From Odontocerum albicorne (taxonomy: Eukaryota; Arthropoda; Insecta; Trichoptera; Odontoceridae), in contig OX463849.1 in NCBI GenBank assembly GCA_949825065.1, forward strand, positions 6,138,001 through 6,202,000: 64,000 nucleotides of DNA, given 5' to 3'. The notes under the pieces were generated by a model. That model made no database searches, had not been told where the DNA came from, and saw nothing but the letters and a program-made list of their open reading frames with translations. Positions 32,573 to 43,186 of this stretch are shown piece by piece; within the stretch, counting starts at the first letter, position 1; every line of letters begins with the position of its first letter. The translations under genes were made by a program, and so were the position numbers.

Positions 32573-33182
32573 CATGACCTTGACCCAGATAGATAAGTAA
32601 GATTCTGAATTGAAATGGCACGAGCACGATTTCTCAAGATAAGAGCAATGTTTTTACGATGAAAGCTTAATTTTCAATTTTGACGATGCATAACTAAGTG
32701 CTATACATTGTATATTTTACTTTATTGTATGACACATGGTCCATAAAGACCAGTATGCTAAATTAACTAGAAACATTCATAACGTGGATTAATCGGAGTA
32801 CGCTCAGAATTGTTTGGTTTCATCATATCTCTAGCATCGACGATGTGTAGAACAAGAAATTTTAAATACCATAAAACGTCGAAAGATTGCCTTTCTGGGT
32901 CATATATTGAGAGAAAGAAAATATTTTTTCCGAAAATTCATATTGATGGGTAAAATTGTGCTTCGAATTGTTAAAAGGCACATGTCTTAGTAATGCAACA
33001 TTCGCGGATAAACAAGTGAAAAGTAAAACTCAAAAACCACTCATGAGCCAAAAAATACCAAAGAGTTAGATGAAAAAAACTACACATTTTCCACAAAACG
33101 TTTTATTTGTGAAAAATAAAAAAACCTACAAATTATATAAAGCTATTTTTATAGTTTGAATTCACATACGTACCATTTATGG
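32573..33182. other. Nothing recognised
   Basis: No feature supported. Confidence 0.4.
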
Positions 33183-33836
33183 GTATATTCAATCAATCAA
33201 TGGCACTACATCCCATTGTGGGCCCCGGCCTCCTCCAGCAGTCGTCGCCATTCCCTCCTATCCTGGGATGCATTCCTCCAGCCCCTGATGCCAATCACGC
33301 TTGTATCACTCTGCACCCCATCCATCCACCTGAGCTTTGGTCTACCCACGCTACGTCTTCCTTGGGGCTTGGAAAAGAGTACCTTGTTAGGCATTCTCTC
33401 TTCTCCCATTCTTGCTACATGCCCCGCCCAACGTAGCCTCCCAATTTTGATGTATTTTATAATGTTGGGCTCTTTGTATATGCTGTATAACTCCTCATTA
33501 TATCTCACTCTCCAAGATCCATTTTCCTGTATGGGTCCGAATATTTTTCTGAGTATTTTCCTTTCAAATATTAGAAGGGAAGATTCGTCCTTCTTACTCA
33601 ATACCCAGCATTCAGACCCATATGTGAGGACAGGTCGTAACAGTGTCTTGTAAATGGTAAGTTTTGTTTTTCTGGACAACAACCGAGATATAAGGTGTTT
33701 TCTCAGACCAAAGAAGCATCTATTTGCCATGAATATTCGACGTTTAATCTCGATAGATGCATTATTAACACTTGTCACTATGGATTTATGGGTATATTGT
33801 CGCTTGTTAATATTTTTCCTTAATGTTTTTCCTTAA
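33183..33836 (-). pseudogene. Non-LTR retrotransposon RT C-terminus, long open relic
   Basis: The minus-strand frame is open for 190 codons (33206-33778) and extends upstream to about 33836. It reads SIEIKRRIFMANRCFFGLRK, HLISRLLSRKTKLTIYKTLL, RPVLTYGSECWVLSKKDESS, LLIFERKILRKIFGP, GRLRWAGHVARMGEERMPNK and GRRSVGRPKLRWMDGVQSD. This is the well-known C-terminal part of insect LINE ORF2 (thumb and post-thumb). The element's 3' end lies near 33183 with ATTGATTGAATA. The lack of stops suggests a fairly recent, 5'-truncated insertion. The RT palm is absent. Confidence 0.85.
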
Positions 33837-33839
33837 AAA

Positions 33840-34336
33840 AAATGAAAAATCAAAAACATGGTTGTTATGTGGTTTATGAGTTTTACTCTTCAAGTATCCA
33901 GATTGTTAAGATGCTATTCTATGCGAGCAAAATAAGATATATTTTCTAAAGAGTGTTCGCTAACGTCTGAGGGACTGCATTGGCTCATGAAGAAGTAGAA
34001 AAAAAAGAGGTAAATGCTATCTCAATTTTATTACAAAACCGCGCTTCGTAAGTAGTATTGTTAGTTGCTTTTGAACATTTCAGTTCATTTATGAAAACTA
34101 TATGAATACTAGATGTTATACTACACATAAAACTGAATGTGTTTCTATCACATATCGAAAGATGTAAAAGGTTTTTTTGTGTTTTGTCTTCCTTTGATAA
34201 GTTTTCTACGGTTTTCTTACCAAATATGTTTTTACGAACATATGCAGATGCGGGGAAGTACCTTATCTATTGGCCGCAAACACTACTTTCCTATCCTTAT
34301 ACTCAAGTTATATTGATTTATTTTGTCATACTTTTA
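33840..34336. other. Nothing recognised
   Basis: No feature supported. Confidence 0.4.
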
Positions 34337-34746
34337 CATGTATCAATATTAGTGTGTTTGTCATATTTGTAATGCATGTATCAATATTAGTGGGTTTGTC
34401 ATATTTGTAATACATGTATCAATATTAGTGGGTTTGTCATACTTGTAATATACGAGTACTAGTATGTATCAATATTAGTGGATTTGTCATATTTGTAATA
34501 CATGTATCAATATAAGTGGGTTTGTCATATTTGTAATACATGTACCAATATTAGTGGGTTTGTCATACTTGTAATACATGTATCAATATTCGTGGATTTG
34601 TCATATTTGTAATACATGAATCAATAGTAGTGGATTTATCATATTTGTAATAGATGTATCAATATAAGTGGGTTTGTCATATTTGTAATACATGTATCAA
34701 TATTTGTGGGTTTGTCATATTTGTAATACATGTATCAATATTAGTG
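34337..34746. repeat. 38-bp minisatellite, about 10-11 copies
   Basis: The unit GTATCAATATTAGTGGGTTT continues GTCATATTTGTAATACAT. One unit carries an insertion (ATACGAGTACTAGTATG at about 34448). Confidence 0.92.
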
Positions 34747-35274
34747 GGCTTGGATTCTAAACTAGAGCACCCGTGAGGAAAGTTTGCTCTCTAAACGGCG
34801 CTATAAACATTCTTGTTTTGTTATTATTATTAAGAAGCAATAACCTATAACAAATAGCTACCTGTCATAATACAGTGTAAACACATAATTCGTAAATTAA
34901 AACTAAGACTTCACATAGCACATAATTCGTAAATTTAAACTAAGTTGACTAAGTTTTAGCTCCAAGTTTACAATATTTAACCAACATAACATATGAGTAA
35001 CTTGTTACGTAGCATTGATCAATCGATTTCAATTGCAAAGTTTGTTTCGGAATACAAACCTCAAATATGAAGTTCTGAAGGCACTTCAGGGAATACAGAA
35101 GTTGCAGTTGGACACATATTTGAGATGCCGAAAATGTGCAAGATTCTTTGTAGTTTTGTAAGCTTTTTGCGTCCTATAATGAACTCTTATGTATAAGTAA
35201 ATTTCTATAGAAAATGAAGTACGCAGTCACCTACATTTTTTTTAAAGGTTTTAATACGAATTTTAGTTTTAATC
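34747..35274. other. Mostly unclassified; retroelement 3' end at its start
   Basis: AGCACCCGTGAGGAAAGTTTGC then TCTCTAAACGGCGCTA (34760-34805) matches 42897-42935 and, inverted, 46040-46070. A 27-bp block (ACATAATTCGTAAAT...) is directly repeated at about 34882 and 34920. Otherwise nothing. Confidence 0.4.
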
Positions 35275-36285
35275 TTCTTTTTTGGGTGTGATAGGATTTG
35301 TTTTTGAAATGAAATATTTACAAATTATTAAAATGGCCGTGTATTTGAATTAAATTAATATGTTGTTTAATGACAATTATTGTTTGAAGATAATTTCATT
35401 CATATGTTGACCGTGGCTGGCTAATGTCTTATGTACCTTAACCGATCATAAGATGGGTTTCCCATTAAGAACGATAGATTTTTAATATAAAATAAAATAA
35501 CAACTAATAAACCAAACATGGATCTGAAGGTTAAATTTGAAAGAATATTTCATGCCGTTTATGATTTCAACAAGATATCGTTCAAATTAATAAAGCGACA
35601 ACTTTGGATGGCTGCCTGCGGGACACTATATGGAGAAACAAACGCATGCTAACCGAAAGTAAGGTCAGGATATATAAGACATGCGTCCACCCCATCATGA
35701 CATATGGGATAGAAGTGAGAGCCGATACCACTAGGACAAAAAAACCTTCTCAGAGTGGCGGAAATGAGAACCCTACGCTTCATCAGAACCAGGCAGAACT
35801 CTTACAGATCGGATCAGAAATGAGACGATAAAGTTTGTATGTGGTGTTGAAGACATAGTGAGGTGGGGAAGAAGCAGAATGCGCTTCTGGAGGGATCATG
35901 TAGACTGCATGGAGGATACGAGACTTGCAAAAATTGCTAAAACTGAAAACCCTAGCAACAGGAGATTAGCAGGAAGGCCGCTGAAAAGATGGAAGGACAG
36001 CTGGACGTCATCATCCCAGGACAGCTCACCGCCACAAACAGGTCATACGAACTCTTTTGCACTAGCCAATTCGATCACGCCAATTTTCGATGACTCGGTG
36101 GTGCATTTCCGGCTGTATGGCGCCAATAACACGACAAATGTTGGCCTCAAGTTCATCAAGAGTCTTGGATTTGTTAGTGTAAAGCTGTGATTTAACATAA
36201 CCTCAAAGAAAATAATCCAGAGGCGTTAAATCGCACGATCTTGGCGGCCAATTTAAAACCCTATCACACCCAAAAAAATACCCTG
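35275..36285 (+). mobile_element. Composite TIR transposon carrying an RT fragment, copy 1
   Basis: The right TIR on the complement reads CAGGGTATTTTTTTGGGTG then TGATAGGG, next to TA. The left TIR keeps TTTTTTGGGTGTGATAGG but its outermost bases are decayed. From the right TIR inward (minus strand) it encodes the end of a mariner-like transposase, as seen more clearly in copy 2. The middle is filled by a plus-strand LINE RT C-terminus. A second copy of the same composite lies at 53927-54973 in opposite orientation, so the chimera itself transposed. Confidence 0.75.
35600..36045 (+). pseudogene. Captured LINE RT C-terminal fragment, copy 1
   Basis: Frames read DGCLRDTIWRNKRMLTESKV, RIYKTCVHPIMTYGIEVRAD, then after a shift WGRSRMRFWRDHVDCMEDTR, LAKIAKTENPSNRRLAGRPL, KRWKDSWTSSSQDSSPPQTG. 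The HPIMTYGIE and LAGRPLKRW signatures identify the RT post-thumb region. Only this piece is present. Confidence 0.8.
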
Positions 36286-37052
36286 TACATGTATTGGTGT
36301 TACAATAGGGACTGACGTAGGAATACAAGGAATTCCGGGCTATGGACTAATCTGGATGAAGACGTTTTTAGTCATTGCTGTATTCGTGATGGAATGGAAA
36401 AGGTGATGTTAGCGATCTAAGATGTAAAAGTCTCTTGAGAAACAACTCACATCGGGTAAAGCCTGGATTTCCATGTACATAATTCTTAAGTTTTCTTTGA
36501 TTTTCATACGACATCGTAAGTGTTTGAAAAATATGCGTCATGATTGGAAAGTCCAGTGTTCTGTCCTCTCTACCTAGTTAAGCTGGGAAACGCTGTGATA
36601 TTTTTTTCTCGCCAATGAAGCATTATTCATTTTTTATCCAAAAAAAATATTAATCATTGTTATCAGTTGTACTGTTGACACAAATCACAAGTGATGACTA
36701 TCAAATATCACTCGAAAGATATATCGACAGATTTGAATCGGAATTTTATGATTAATTAGTACGATAATGGCGCGCCCATTTCCATTCGACTTCGATATAA
36801 TTTTACAAAATCGACCCTCTTTAGTTTGATATTATCTCAACTTTGTATTTTATCGACAGTTCCGGAATCTTTAAAGCGATTTTGATCAATTGAAATTAAT
36901 TTAGGCGATAATGATTCCTTGTCAAACAACTTAGATTGTCTATGGAGATTAAAGCTAAATAGGGTGACCGCCTAAAAAATGTAGAAAATCGGGAAAAGAA
37001 AAATTTGATTATTTTTACTACTTAGTCGATGTTGATTCAAAATTTATGTACA
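36286..37052. other. Nothing recognised
   Basis: No coding remnant, TIR or tandem repeat seen. Confidence 0.45.
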
Positions 37053-37054
37053 TA

Positions 37055-38007
37055 CGAGGCATATCCAGAAAATAAGTTTACTGAATTTTGGCAGGTTACA
37101 TTTTTTTTTATTTAAACAAAAAAATTACGTGGTTACCGTAGTACATATGTAAGCTATTTTTCGACATAGTTGCCATTCCTCTCAATGCAGGTGGTGAAGC
37201 GGGGTATCAACTTTTTGATGCCTTCCTCGAAGTAGTTTCCCGCCAACCCCTCCGTCCACTTCTCCACCTCCTCTTTTAGCTCCTCGTCGGTTGAAAACCT
37301 TTTTTCACCCATGTGCAGCTTCAGGGAGGTAAAGAGATAGTTATCTGAAGGTGCTAGGTCAGGGGAATGCGCGGGATGGTTCAGGACATCCCATTTAAAC
37401 GAGGCGAGCAGTTCCTTCGTGGCGTTGGCCGTGAGTGGTCTGGCATTGTCGTGCAGCAGGCAGACTCCCTTGGTCAGCATGTTTCTCGTCTTGTTCTGAA
37501 TCGCCCTCCGCAATTTTTTTAGGGTCTCACAGTATCTTGCAGAGTTGATGGTCTCCCCTTGAGGCATATATTCAATTAAAATTATGCCTTGACAGTCCCA
37601 AAACACGGATGCCATGATTTTCTTGGCTGAAATTGTGGTTTCGAACTTTTTGGCGTACGGTGAAGAGGTGTGACGCCACTGTTGAGATTGCCTTTTGGTT
37701 TCAGGCGTGTAGTGTGCAACCTAAGTTTCATCTCCAGTAACGATGGAGCGGAGAAATTCATCTCCATGGAGTTTGCAGCGCCTCAAAAACTCTTGCCTTT
37801 TTACAAAATTTCGCACTTGGCGGGAGATTGGGTTGACATTTTTCACGAAACGTGTTGTCGCGTCGACATTTCTCAACGTACTGACCTCGAACCGGTTTCG
37901 GTGCGGAGGGGAAGGGTCAGGCTACACGGAAGTGTAGCCAACATGTCGAAAATAAAATCCATCCGGTCGTGAGAGCCTCAGTACACTTACTTTCTGGATA
38001 CGCCTCG
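37055..38007 (-). mobile_element. mariner element, internally deleted copy 2
   Basis: 953 bp between TA sites (37053-37054 and 38008-38009), with the same TIRs as 30459-31415. It has a different internal deletion from copy 1, so the two copies are complementary in what they retain. Confidence 0.9.
37154..37839 (-). pseudogene. mariner transposase pseudogene, copy 2
   Basis: Begins at ATG 37839 (minus) with a QSPAKCE-like start, then jumps to the segment before the first catalytic aspartate (EFLRRC, HGDEFLRSIVTGDET), where the following tryptophan codon is TAG. A continuous 153-codon frame (37154-37615) follows: MASVFWDCQGIILIEYMPQG, LLHDNARPLTA, HPAHSPDLAPSDNYLF, terminal NYVEK. The DNA-binding helix-turn-helix region is lost. 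Confidence 0.9.
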
Positions 38008-38084
38008 TATATGCATTTCGTATGTCGATCTGCGCAGAAAAGATAGAGCGCTAGACTTTCTTATCTTATGGAAATGTTGGAATT

Positions 38085-38330
38085 CATTGTGTTTTATTTT
38101 TTATTAACATAATTGTATAACCCTACCGATTTGAAAGTGGTCACCTCATCATCAGGGTAGCACAAATTAGACTCTTAATTATGGTCTCCTGATGATGAGG
38201 TGAAAACCTTGAAACCGTGTAGAATTATACACCGTCATGTTAAGTGAAAAAGACAGTATTTTAAAAAAAACAAATTACCATATCTTTAAATTTCCACAGA
38301 TTTAACGCCTTCAAGATAAATAATATATGA
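38085..38330. repeat. Penelope-associated inverted terminal unit
   Basis: Left half ACCCTACCGATTTGAAAG then GTCACCTCATCATCAGGG; right half CTCCTGATGATGAGGTGAAA then CCTTGAAACCGTGTAG. The right end continues ACAAATTACCATATC. The two halves form an inverted repeat with the hammerhead-like core in each strand; the GGT of the core is changed here. Confidence 0.65.
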
Positions 38331-38931
38331 TGGAATTAAACCCAATTATGGGGGAAAAATATAAAAATCAAAAGTTTTCTTAGAAATTATTATTCTGTTG
38401 AATTAGTAAAAGAACAAATATATATTGTTTCATATTTATTTTAATACAAAACCAAATAATGACCCAACTGTTTCTTAATGTACGGTTCTCCTACCGTTAA
38501 CATCTTTGGGCTGAAATCAGTTCAAGGAACTTCTGATTATCGTTCATCGAACTAGAAACTTGCAGCTAGAGCACTTCTTGGTGAACACCAAACTTCAAGA
38601 AGATGTCATGAAGTTAACCATTACATCATGACAACCTCATTTTCTTGTTTGTTAGACAATTATATCGTTAAGAAAAAATGTAGAAAGATTTTATCTATAA
38701 CATATATTTTTAAACAAAATATAATAAATTATTTTACAAAAGCTCCGTAAAGTTAACAAAAGTATAAAATTGTATTACCTTAAAAAACAGTATAAATATG
38801 CAATCATGCAATTTTTCCTTAATAAGACACTATCATGACATTTCTCTAGCAGGGCAGGCAGAGAGGATAAAGCGGCAGACTTACTTATCTCGATACACAA
38901 TAATATACAATCCTACGATTTTCCTGACTTT
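38331..38931. other. Nothing recognised except an RTE 3' scrap
   Basis: AGGCAGAGAGGATAAAG at 38860 resembles the RTE-like 3' end on the minus strand. Confidence 0.4.
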
Positions 38932-39136
38932 TTTTTATTATTAATTTTTATTTAAATATGGCGAGTTTATTGCTATGTGTCAATCTCTTCCAACTAACCA
39001 GAAATGTGTTTTTATAGGCCCTAAGTGTTAACCAGACTGGAATCCTATTTAAAAAAATCTGAGTTCCAGCGGGTTCGAACCCGCAACCTCCGGATCGTCA
39101 GACAAGTGTCTTACCACCAAGCCACGGAGGTCGTCA
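38932..39136 (-). repeat. tRNA-derived SINE, well preserved
   Basis: On the minus strand the head reads GACGACCTCCGTGGCTTGG, TGGTAAGACACTTGTCTGAC, GGTTGCGGGTTCGAACCCGC. A clear A box and a perfect B box (GGTTCGAACCC) are present. A body then leads to GGTTAGTTGGAAGAGATTG, CAATAAACTCGCC and an AAATAAAAATTAATAATAA tail. The head is tRNA-like, but the continuous body and multiple copies show a SINE and not a tRNA gene. Confidence 0.85.
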
Positions 39137-39149
39137 TTGTCGTCGTCAT

Positions 39150-39310
39150 ACATTATATTCTTTCAAAATGTTATTCAGTTGATCCAATTATATTTTCCTT
39201 GGACTTCCTCCATCACACCCTTTACTCACATTTACACTATACATTTGCTATATTAGCCTTTCTTAATTTGTTCGTTCTTCATACCCAAACCATCTGAGAG
39301 CGCTTTTTTT
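39150..39310 (-). pseudogene. RTE-like RT tail fragment
   Basis: Minus-strand frames give ALRWFG then QMYSVNVSKGCDGGSPRKI and LDQLNNILKEY, a decayed version of the RTE-like tail. It lies head to head with the next, plus-strand fragment. Confidence 0.6.
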
Positions 39311-39349
39311 TGTTCATCTTACTCACCACTGAGGATAGTATATGGTACA

Positions 39350-39715
39350 AGTTGATAATGTTTAACAGAAAACAAAGTGAGATCTGGAATTAATGTCAAC
39401 TTAAGGTTGATGTTTTAAGTATGATACAGAAGAGCACTCTGAAATGGTTTGGCATGAAGAACGAATGAATGAAGAAAGATTAACAAAACAAATATATAGT
39501 GCTAATGTGAGTAAGACCAAGGGAAGTATGCTTGGATCAAGTGTATGATATTTTGAAAAAGAGAAATATAAAAAGCCAGATAAATCGTAGGAGTTTTATG
39601 AGAAGGTGTATGGATGTAGAAGAGGTGAAGAATGTGTGTTACGATATAAAAGTCTTGCGCTCTCTCCTCTGCTTATCCTGATAGGAAAACGGCGTGATGG
39701 TTTAAATGTACTCGT
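39350..39715 (+). pseudogene. RTE-like RT tail and 3' end
   Basis: Frames give VDVLSMIQKSTLKWFG, MNEERLTKQIYSANVSKTKG, then LRYKSLALSPLLILIGKR. It ends at TGGTTTAAATGTACTCG, directly before the Penelope unit. The same 3' end is at 1030-1125. Confidence 0.65.
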
Positions 39716-39724
39716 ATACATACG

Positions 39725-40135
39725 TATATCATCATAATATATGTTGTTTATAGTTAAGGCATTAACATTGTGGAGGTTTAAAGACATTGTAATTTATTTT
39801 GATCAAACACTGTTTATTCCACTTTTTTATTACGGTATAACCCTACCGGTTTCAAGGCTTTCACCTCATCTTCAGGGGAGCGCAAACAAGACTAAATGCT
39901 GTTCGAACTGGCACCGATATACACGCTTCAACGGTTGGTGGCTGGGGGGGGGGGGGAGGAGAGGAGAAAGGCATGGGACAATTTCGGCCAAGAGCGGAGA
40001 AATCGGTGCCAGTTCGAACAGCATTTAGTCTTGTTTGCGCTACCCTGAAGATGAGGTGAAAGCCTTGAAACCGGTAGGGTTATACCATCATAAAAAAAGT
40101 GGAATAAACAGTGTTTGATAAAAATAAATTACAAC
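39725..40135. mobile_element. Inverted pair of Penelope terminal regions
   Basis: The left arm (minus orientation) runs from ATAGTTAAGGCATTAACATT through CCCTACCGGTTTCAAGGC, GTTCGAACTGGCACCGA and CAACGGTTGG to CAATTTCGGCCAAGAGCGG. The right arm (plus) starts ATCGGTGCCAGTTCGAACAG and ends AAACAGTGTTTGATAAAAAT. The left arm retains the last 20 or so codons' worth of the GIY-YIG ORF end. A G11 run lies at about 39945. The inverted pair mirrors 4505-5850 but with almost all coding sequence lost. Confidence 0.75.
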
Positions 40136-41344
40136 ATCATAATATATATTATATCTCCCTGCATACATTTTTGCGCCACAGATTTCAGTTCACGTGTAAT
40201 CTTCCCACAATTCAAAATTCACGTTACAAATTTTCATGTTTTTTTAACAGATATCTTTTTAACATTGGTATCGTCTGCCATGTGACTTTTTAGCTTTGCA
40301 TAGTTTCCGGAAACGTATGTCCTTTGGTAACCTATTATCACCCGTTCGATGTAGATGCCAAACCCGGCGCAGTCTAGTTTGTTCTTGAAGCTCTACTCCA
40401 GATTACCTGTGTAAGACATTATTTTGAGTCTCGCCAAATTATGCCAATTATCAGACCCAAAAAATCACAAGTAGAAGGCAATTATTCTCTATTCCTAGTA
40501 TTTATATGTTGGTTAGGTTTCAGCGCTCTTTATGAGAGTGCTAAGAACACGTGCTAGGTATACCTGAATTTGATTTTCAGGTATAGATTTTTCTGTGCCA
40601 TACTGTTTTCTTCAGTCAAGCAAATGCTGTCGCATATTTAACAGATGATAAATCGTTTTATACAGTCGATCTAATGTAAAAGAACCTAGAACATACATAA
40701 ATGACAAATATATTCACAGATTAGATTTATATCCAAGAGGAATAAAAAATATGCAAATGTTTTTTACACCGTTATGTAAATGTAACGAAAAAAAGACGAC
40801 ATTTTGTTACTTAAAACAGCGAATAGTAACACAACAGGTTAAATGCCAATGAACAGAAGCCGTACAAGGTTTTCAATTGACCTACTCCACCATGCCCATC
40901 ATTTTGCAATCAGTGTGTAAATTACTTTTCACTTCAGGTCAACTGTCCCGCTGTTAGATTGCCTTTGTTGTCTTCTATTTTGTATGGATCATTATATATC
41001 TAACGTTTCAATGCATTTCGCTTGGATATCTGATGAGTTTGATATTGTCAACATTGACTTTAAATTGCAAAATGTTTGCAAAATATGATAATGAATATAA
41101 TGCAATGTTGTTGTTGCGTATCTACATGTTTTATATAACATGTTTGTGCCAGGGATTTTCATATTAGATACTATTGTTTGCATCTATTTGAAACAACTTA
41201 GGCATGACACTCTCCGTGACCGAATTCCTGAGCACTTGTCTTTTAGCAGAAGTTAAAACAGTCCCTTTTATAATAAATATAATAACTATTCCTATTAATT
41301 AAAAAAAAAAACATTTAACTCTGTAGCTTGATTTTCTCATCGTG
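40136..41344. other. Mostly nothing recognised
   Basis: At 41205-41275 (+) CACTCTCCGTGACCGAATTC then GAGCACTTGTCTTTTAGCA is a possible heavily decayed SINE head. The remainder shows no feature. Confidence 0.35.
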
Positions 41345-41510
41345 TCAAATGCACTGAATTATTCTCGCCAAGAATTTGGCCACCATGACAACACTGAGCG
41401 TTCCATAAATGAAGTCCACTTCGGCACAAGATAACGGGCTCCTCAGGCACTGAGACAAATGTCGCATGGACTGCTCCTTACCGCAAATACAGAGAGTAGA
41501 ACCATCGTGT
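41345..41510 (-). pseudogene. LINE ORF2 C-terminal Cys/His fragment
   Basis: Minus-strand frame: LCICGKEQSMRHLSQCLRSP, LSCAEVDFIYGTLSVVMVAK, FLARII. The C-x-CG-x-x-QSM-x-HL-x-x-C pattern is the C-terminal cysteine/histidine motif found in Jockey/R1-type ORF2 proteins. The rest of the ORF is absent. Confidence 0.6.
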
Positions 41511-41589
41511 TATATTCTCCATTTTACCATATCGTCTTTGTTCTTTCAATTCCTGCAGCAGAAGCTTGTGTAGATTTCGATTCCTGAAG

Positions 41590-42105
41590 CAGAAGTATTT
41601 CAACCACTACCTTCTCATCCTTATACTCAACTTATGGAGTATATGTGTATATTTGTGTTTTTGTATTTGTGTTTCTGTGCATTTTTTTTAAATTCTTTTT
41701 GTTTTAATTTTGTTTTGATTTTGATTTTTATTCTTATGATTGTGTGCGGTATAGTGTGGGATGAATATTTTTGGTATTTCTGGAGTGATGATGTGTGAGC
41801 AGTTGAATTTCGCAAGATGTTTCCAGTTGTAGTTGAGTGTCACTGTTTGTCAGGTTGATGAGAGCGTGCAACGGGGTTTTGTTTTTGTGTAATCAAAAAT
41901 CGGAAAGAAGTATCGATTTATTTTTCTCATGCTTAATATCCTCAGTGAGATACAGGCAAAAGCCTAGTTTACTGGGGATACGACAAATGAAAGGCAACAA
42001 ACCCAGATCCATTAAAATTGTAGGTCCAAATCAAATTATCTGTTGTTTTTCTCAAATTATGTATGTTTCTTGTCATGTGTAATAATAAATAAATAAATAA
42101 AATAC
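41590..42105 (+). repeat. Retroelement 3' end, (AAAT)n-tailed family
   Basis: Includes GATGAGAGCGTGCAACGGGG, CTAGTTTACTGGGGATACG, ACAAATGAAAGGCAACAAAC and a terminal TAATAAATAAATAAATAAAA. Counterparts are at 58905-59520 (long, minus), 46340-46535 and 27700-27870. No protein was recognised, so the family is unassigned; the A/T tail indicates retrotransposition. Confidence 0.7.
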
Positions 42106-42124
42106 TTTGTATACATATATTTTG

Positions 42125-42665
42125 AATATATCAATTTATATAGTACCATTCAGAGAGCAGACCCTTCTCTATGGCGCTTTGTTTCAGGATTGGAACTCAC
42201 TTTTATTGACAGATAAAAAATATTATAAAATAGATGTAAAAAAAAGGAGTGTAAAGATAGGAAAATAGTGGCTGCGGTCATAAGATTAGGTGTTTCCATT
42301 TATCTCAATATGCATATATTATATGTAAAATATATCTCTGTATCTCATCTCTGTATCTCAATATGCATATATTATATGTCAAATATATGTCTGTATCTCA
42401 ATATGCATATATTATATGTAATATATATCTCTGTATCTCATCTCTGTATCTCAATATGCATATATTATATGTCAAATATATGTCTGTATCTCAATATGCA
42501 TATAGTATATGTAAAAAATGTTTTGTTAAATTAAATGTATATTCATGAATTTCGAATTCAAAATCTAGAAGTTTTCAAAAACACCGCTCTTAAAAATTTT
42601 CTTAATATTTGGACTGAATCAATATTGTTTCATGTACCAAACACATATAATTATTTCCAATATAT
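42125..42665. repeat. AT-satellite block, short copy (paralog of 46540-48090)
   Basis: Shared left flank (CAGACCCTTCTCTATGGCGC, AGATAAAAAATATTATAAAA, GGTCATAAGATTAGGTG). The tandem array (42285-42530) is built from ATCTCTGTATCTCAATATGC and ATATATTATATGTAAAATAT. The right flank is shared too (ATGTTTTGTTAAATTAAATG, TTTGGACTGAATCAATATTG). The whole block occurs again with an expanded array at 46540-48090. Confidence 0.9.
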
Positions 42666-42667
42666 AT

Positions 42668-42859
42668 ATTTTTTTTAACCTGGCGAGTTTATTGCCATAT
42701 GGAAATCTCTTCCAACCAACCAGAAATATGTTTTTTATAGGCCCTAAGTGTTTACCAGACTGGAATCCTATTTAAAAAAATCTGGGTTCCAGCGGGGATC
42801 GAACCAGCAACCTGCGGATCGGCAGACAAGTGTCGTATCACCAGGCCACGAAGGTCGTC
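42668..42859 (-). repeat. tRNA-derived SINE
   Basis: Same structure as 38932-39136; the head on the minus strand reads GACGACCTTCGTGGCCTGG with B box GGTTCGATCCC. It inserted into the right flank of the AT-satellite block; the paralogous block at 48058 is uninterrupted (CCCATATTTTATTTGACAA). Confidence 0.8.
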
Positions 42860-43186
42860 TATTTGACAACTGCTGAAGAATAAATATCTTAAGTTATAGC
42901 ACCCTTGAGGAGAGTTTGCTCTCTAAACGGCGCTAGATAAAATGTCATTTTATTATTATCTGTGTATAGAAAGATATCTTCAAATAAAAATATAATACAA
43001 ATGCCTCCTTCATGGCATTATTGGTTAGATTGACGATAACCCGTTTACTATTCAAACTTCTATGGTAAGAAAAAAAATTATAGCAGTGGCTGTTATATAT
43101 GTAATATTTTGGATTCATGATATGTGTTGCAAAAAATACTTTATTAAAAAAACAAACGTGTTTATGCCTCTTTTTCGTGGACTTTC

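Noticed and set aside
33156..33653. 165-codon plus-strand open frame
   Set aside because: It lies antisense to a well-matched LINE RT frame (33206-33778, minus) and has no similarity of its own.
39060..39136. tRNA gene on the minus strand (clear A and B boxes)
   Set aside because: The tRNA-like head is joined to a conserved body and LINE-like tail that recur at many sites, so it is a SINE.
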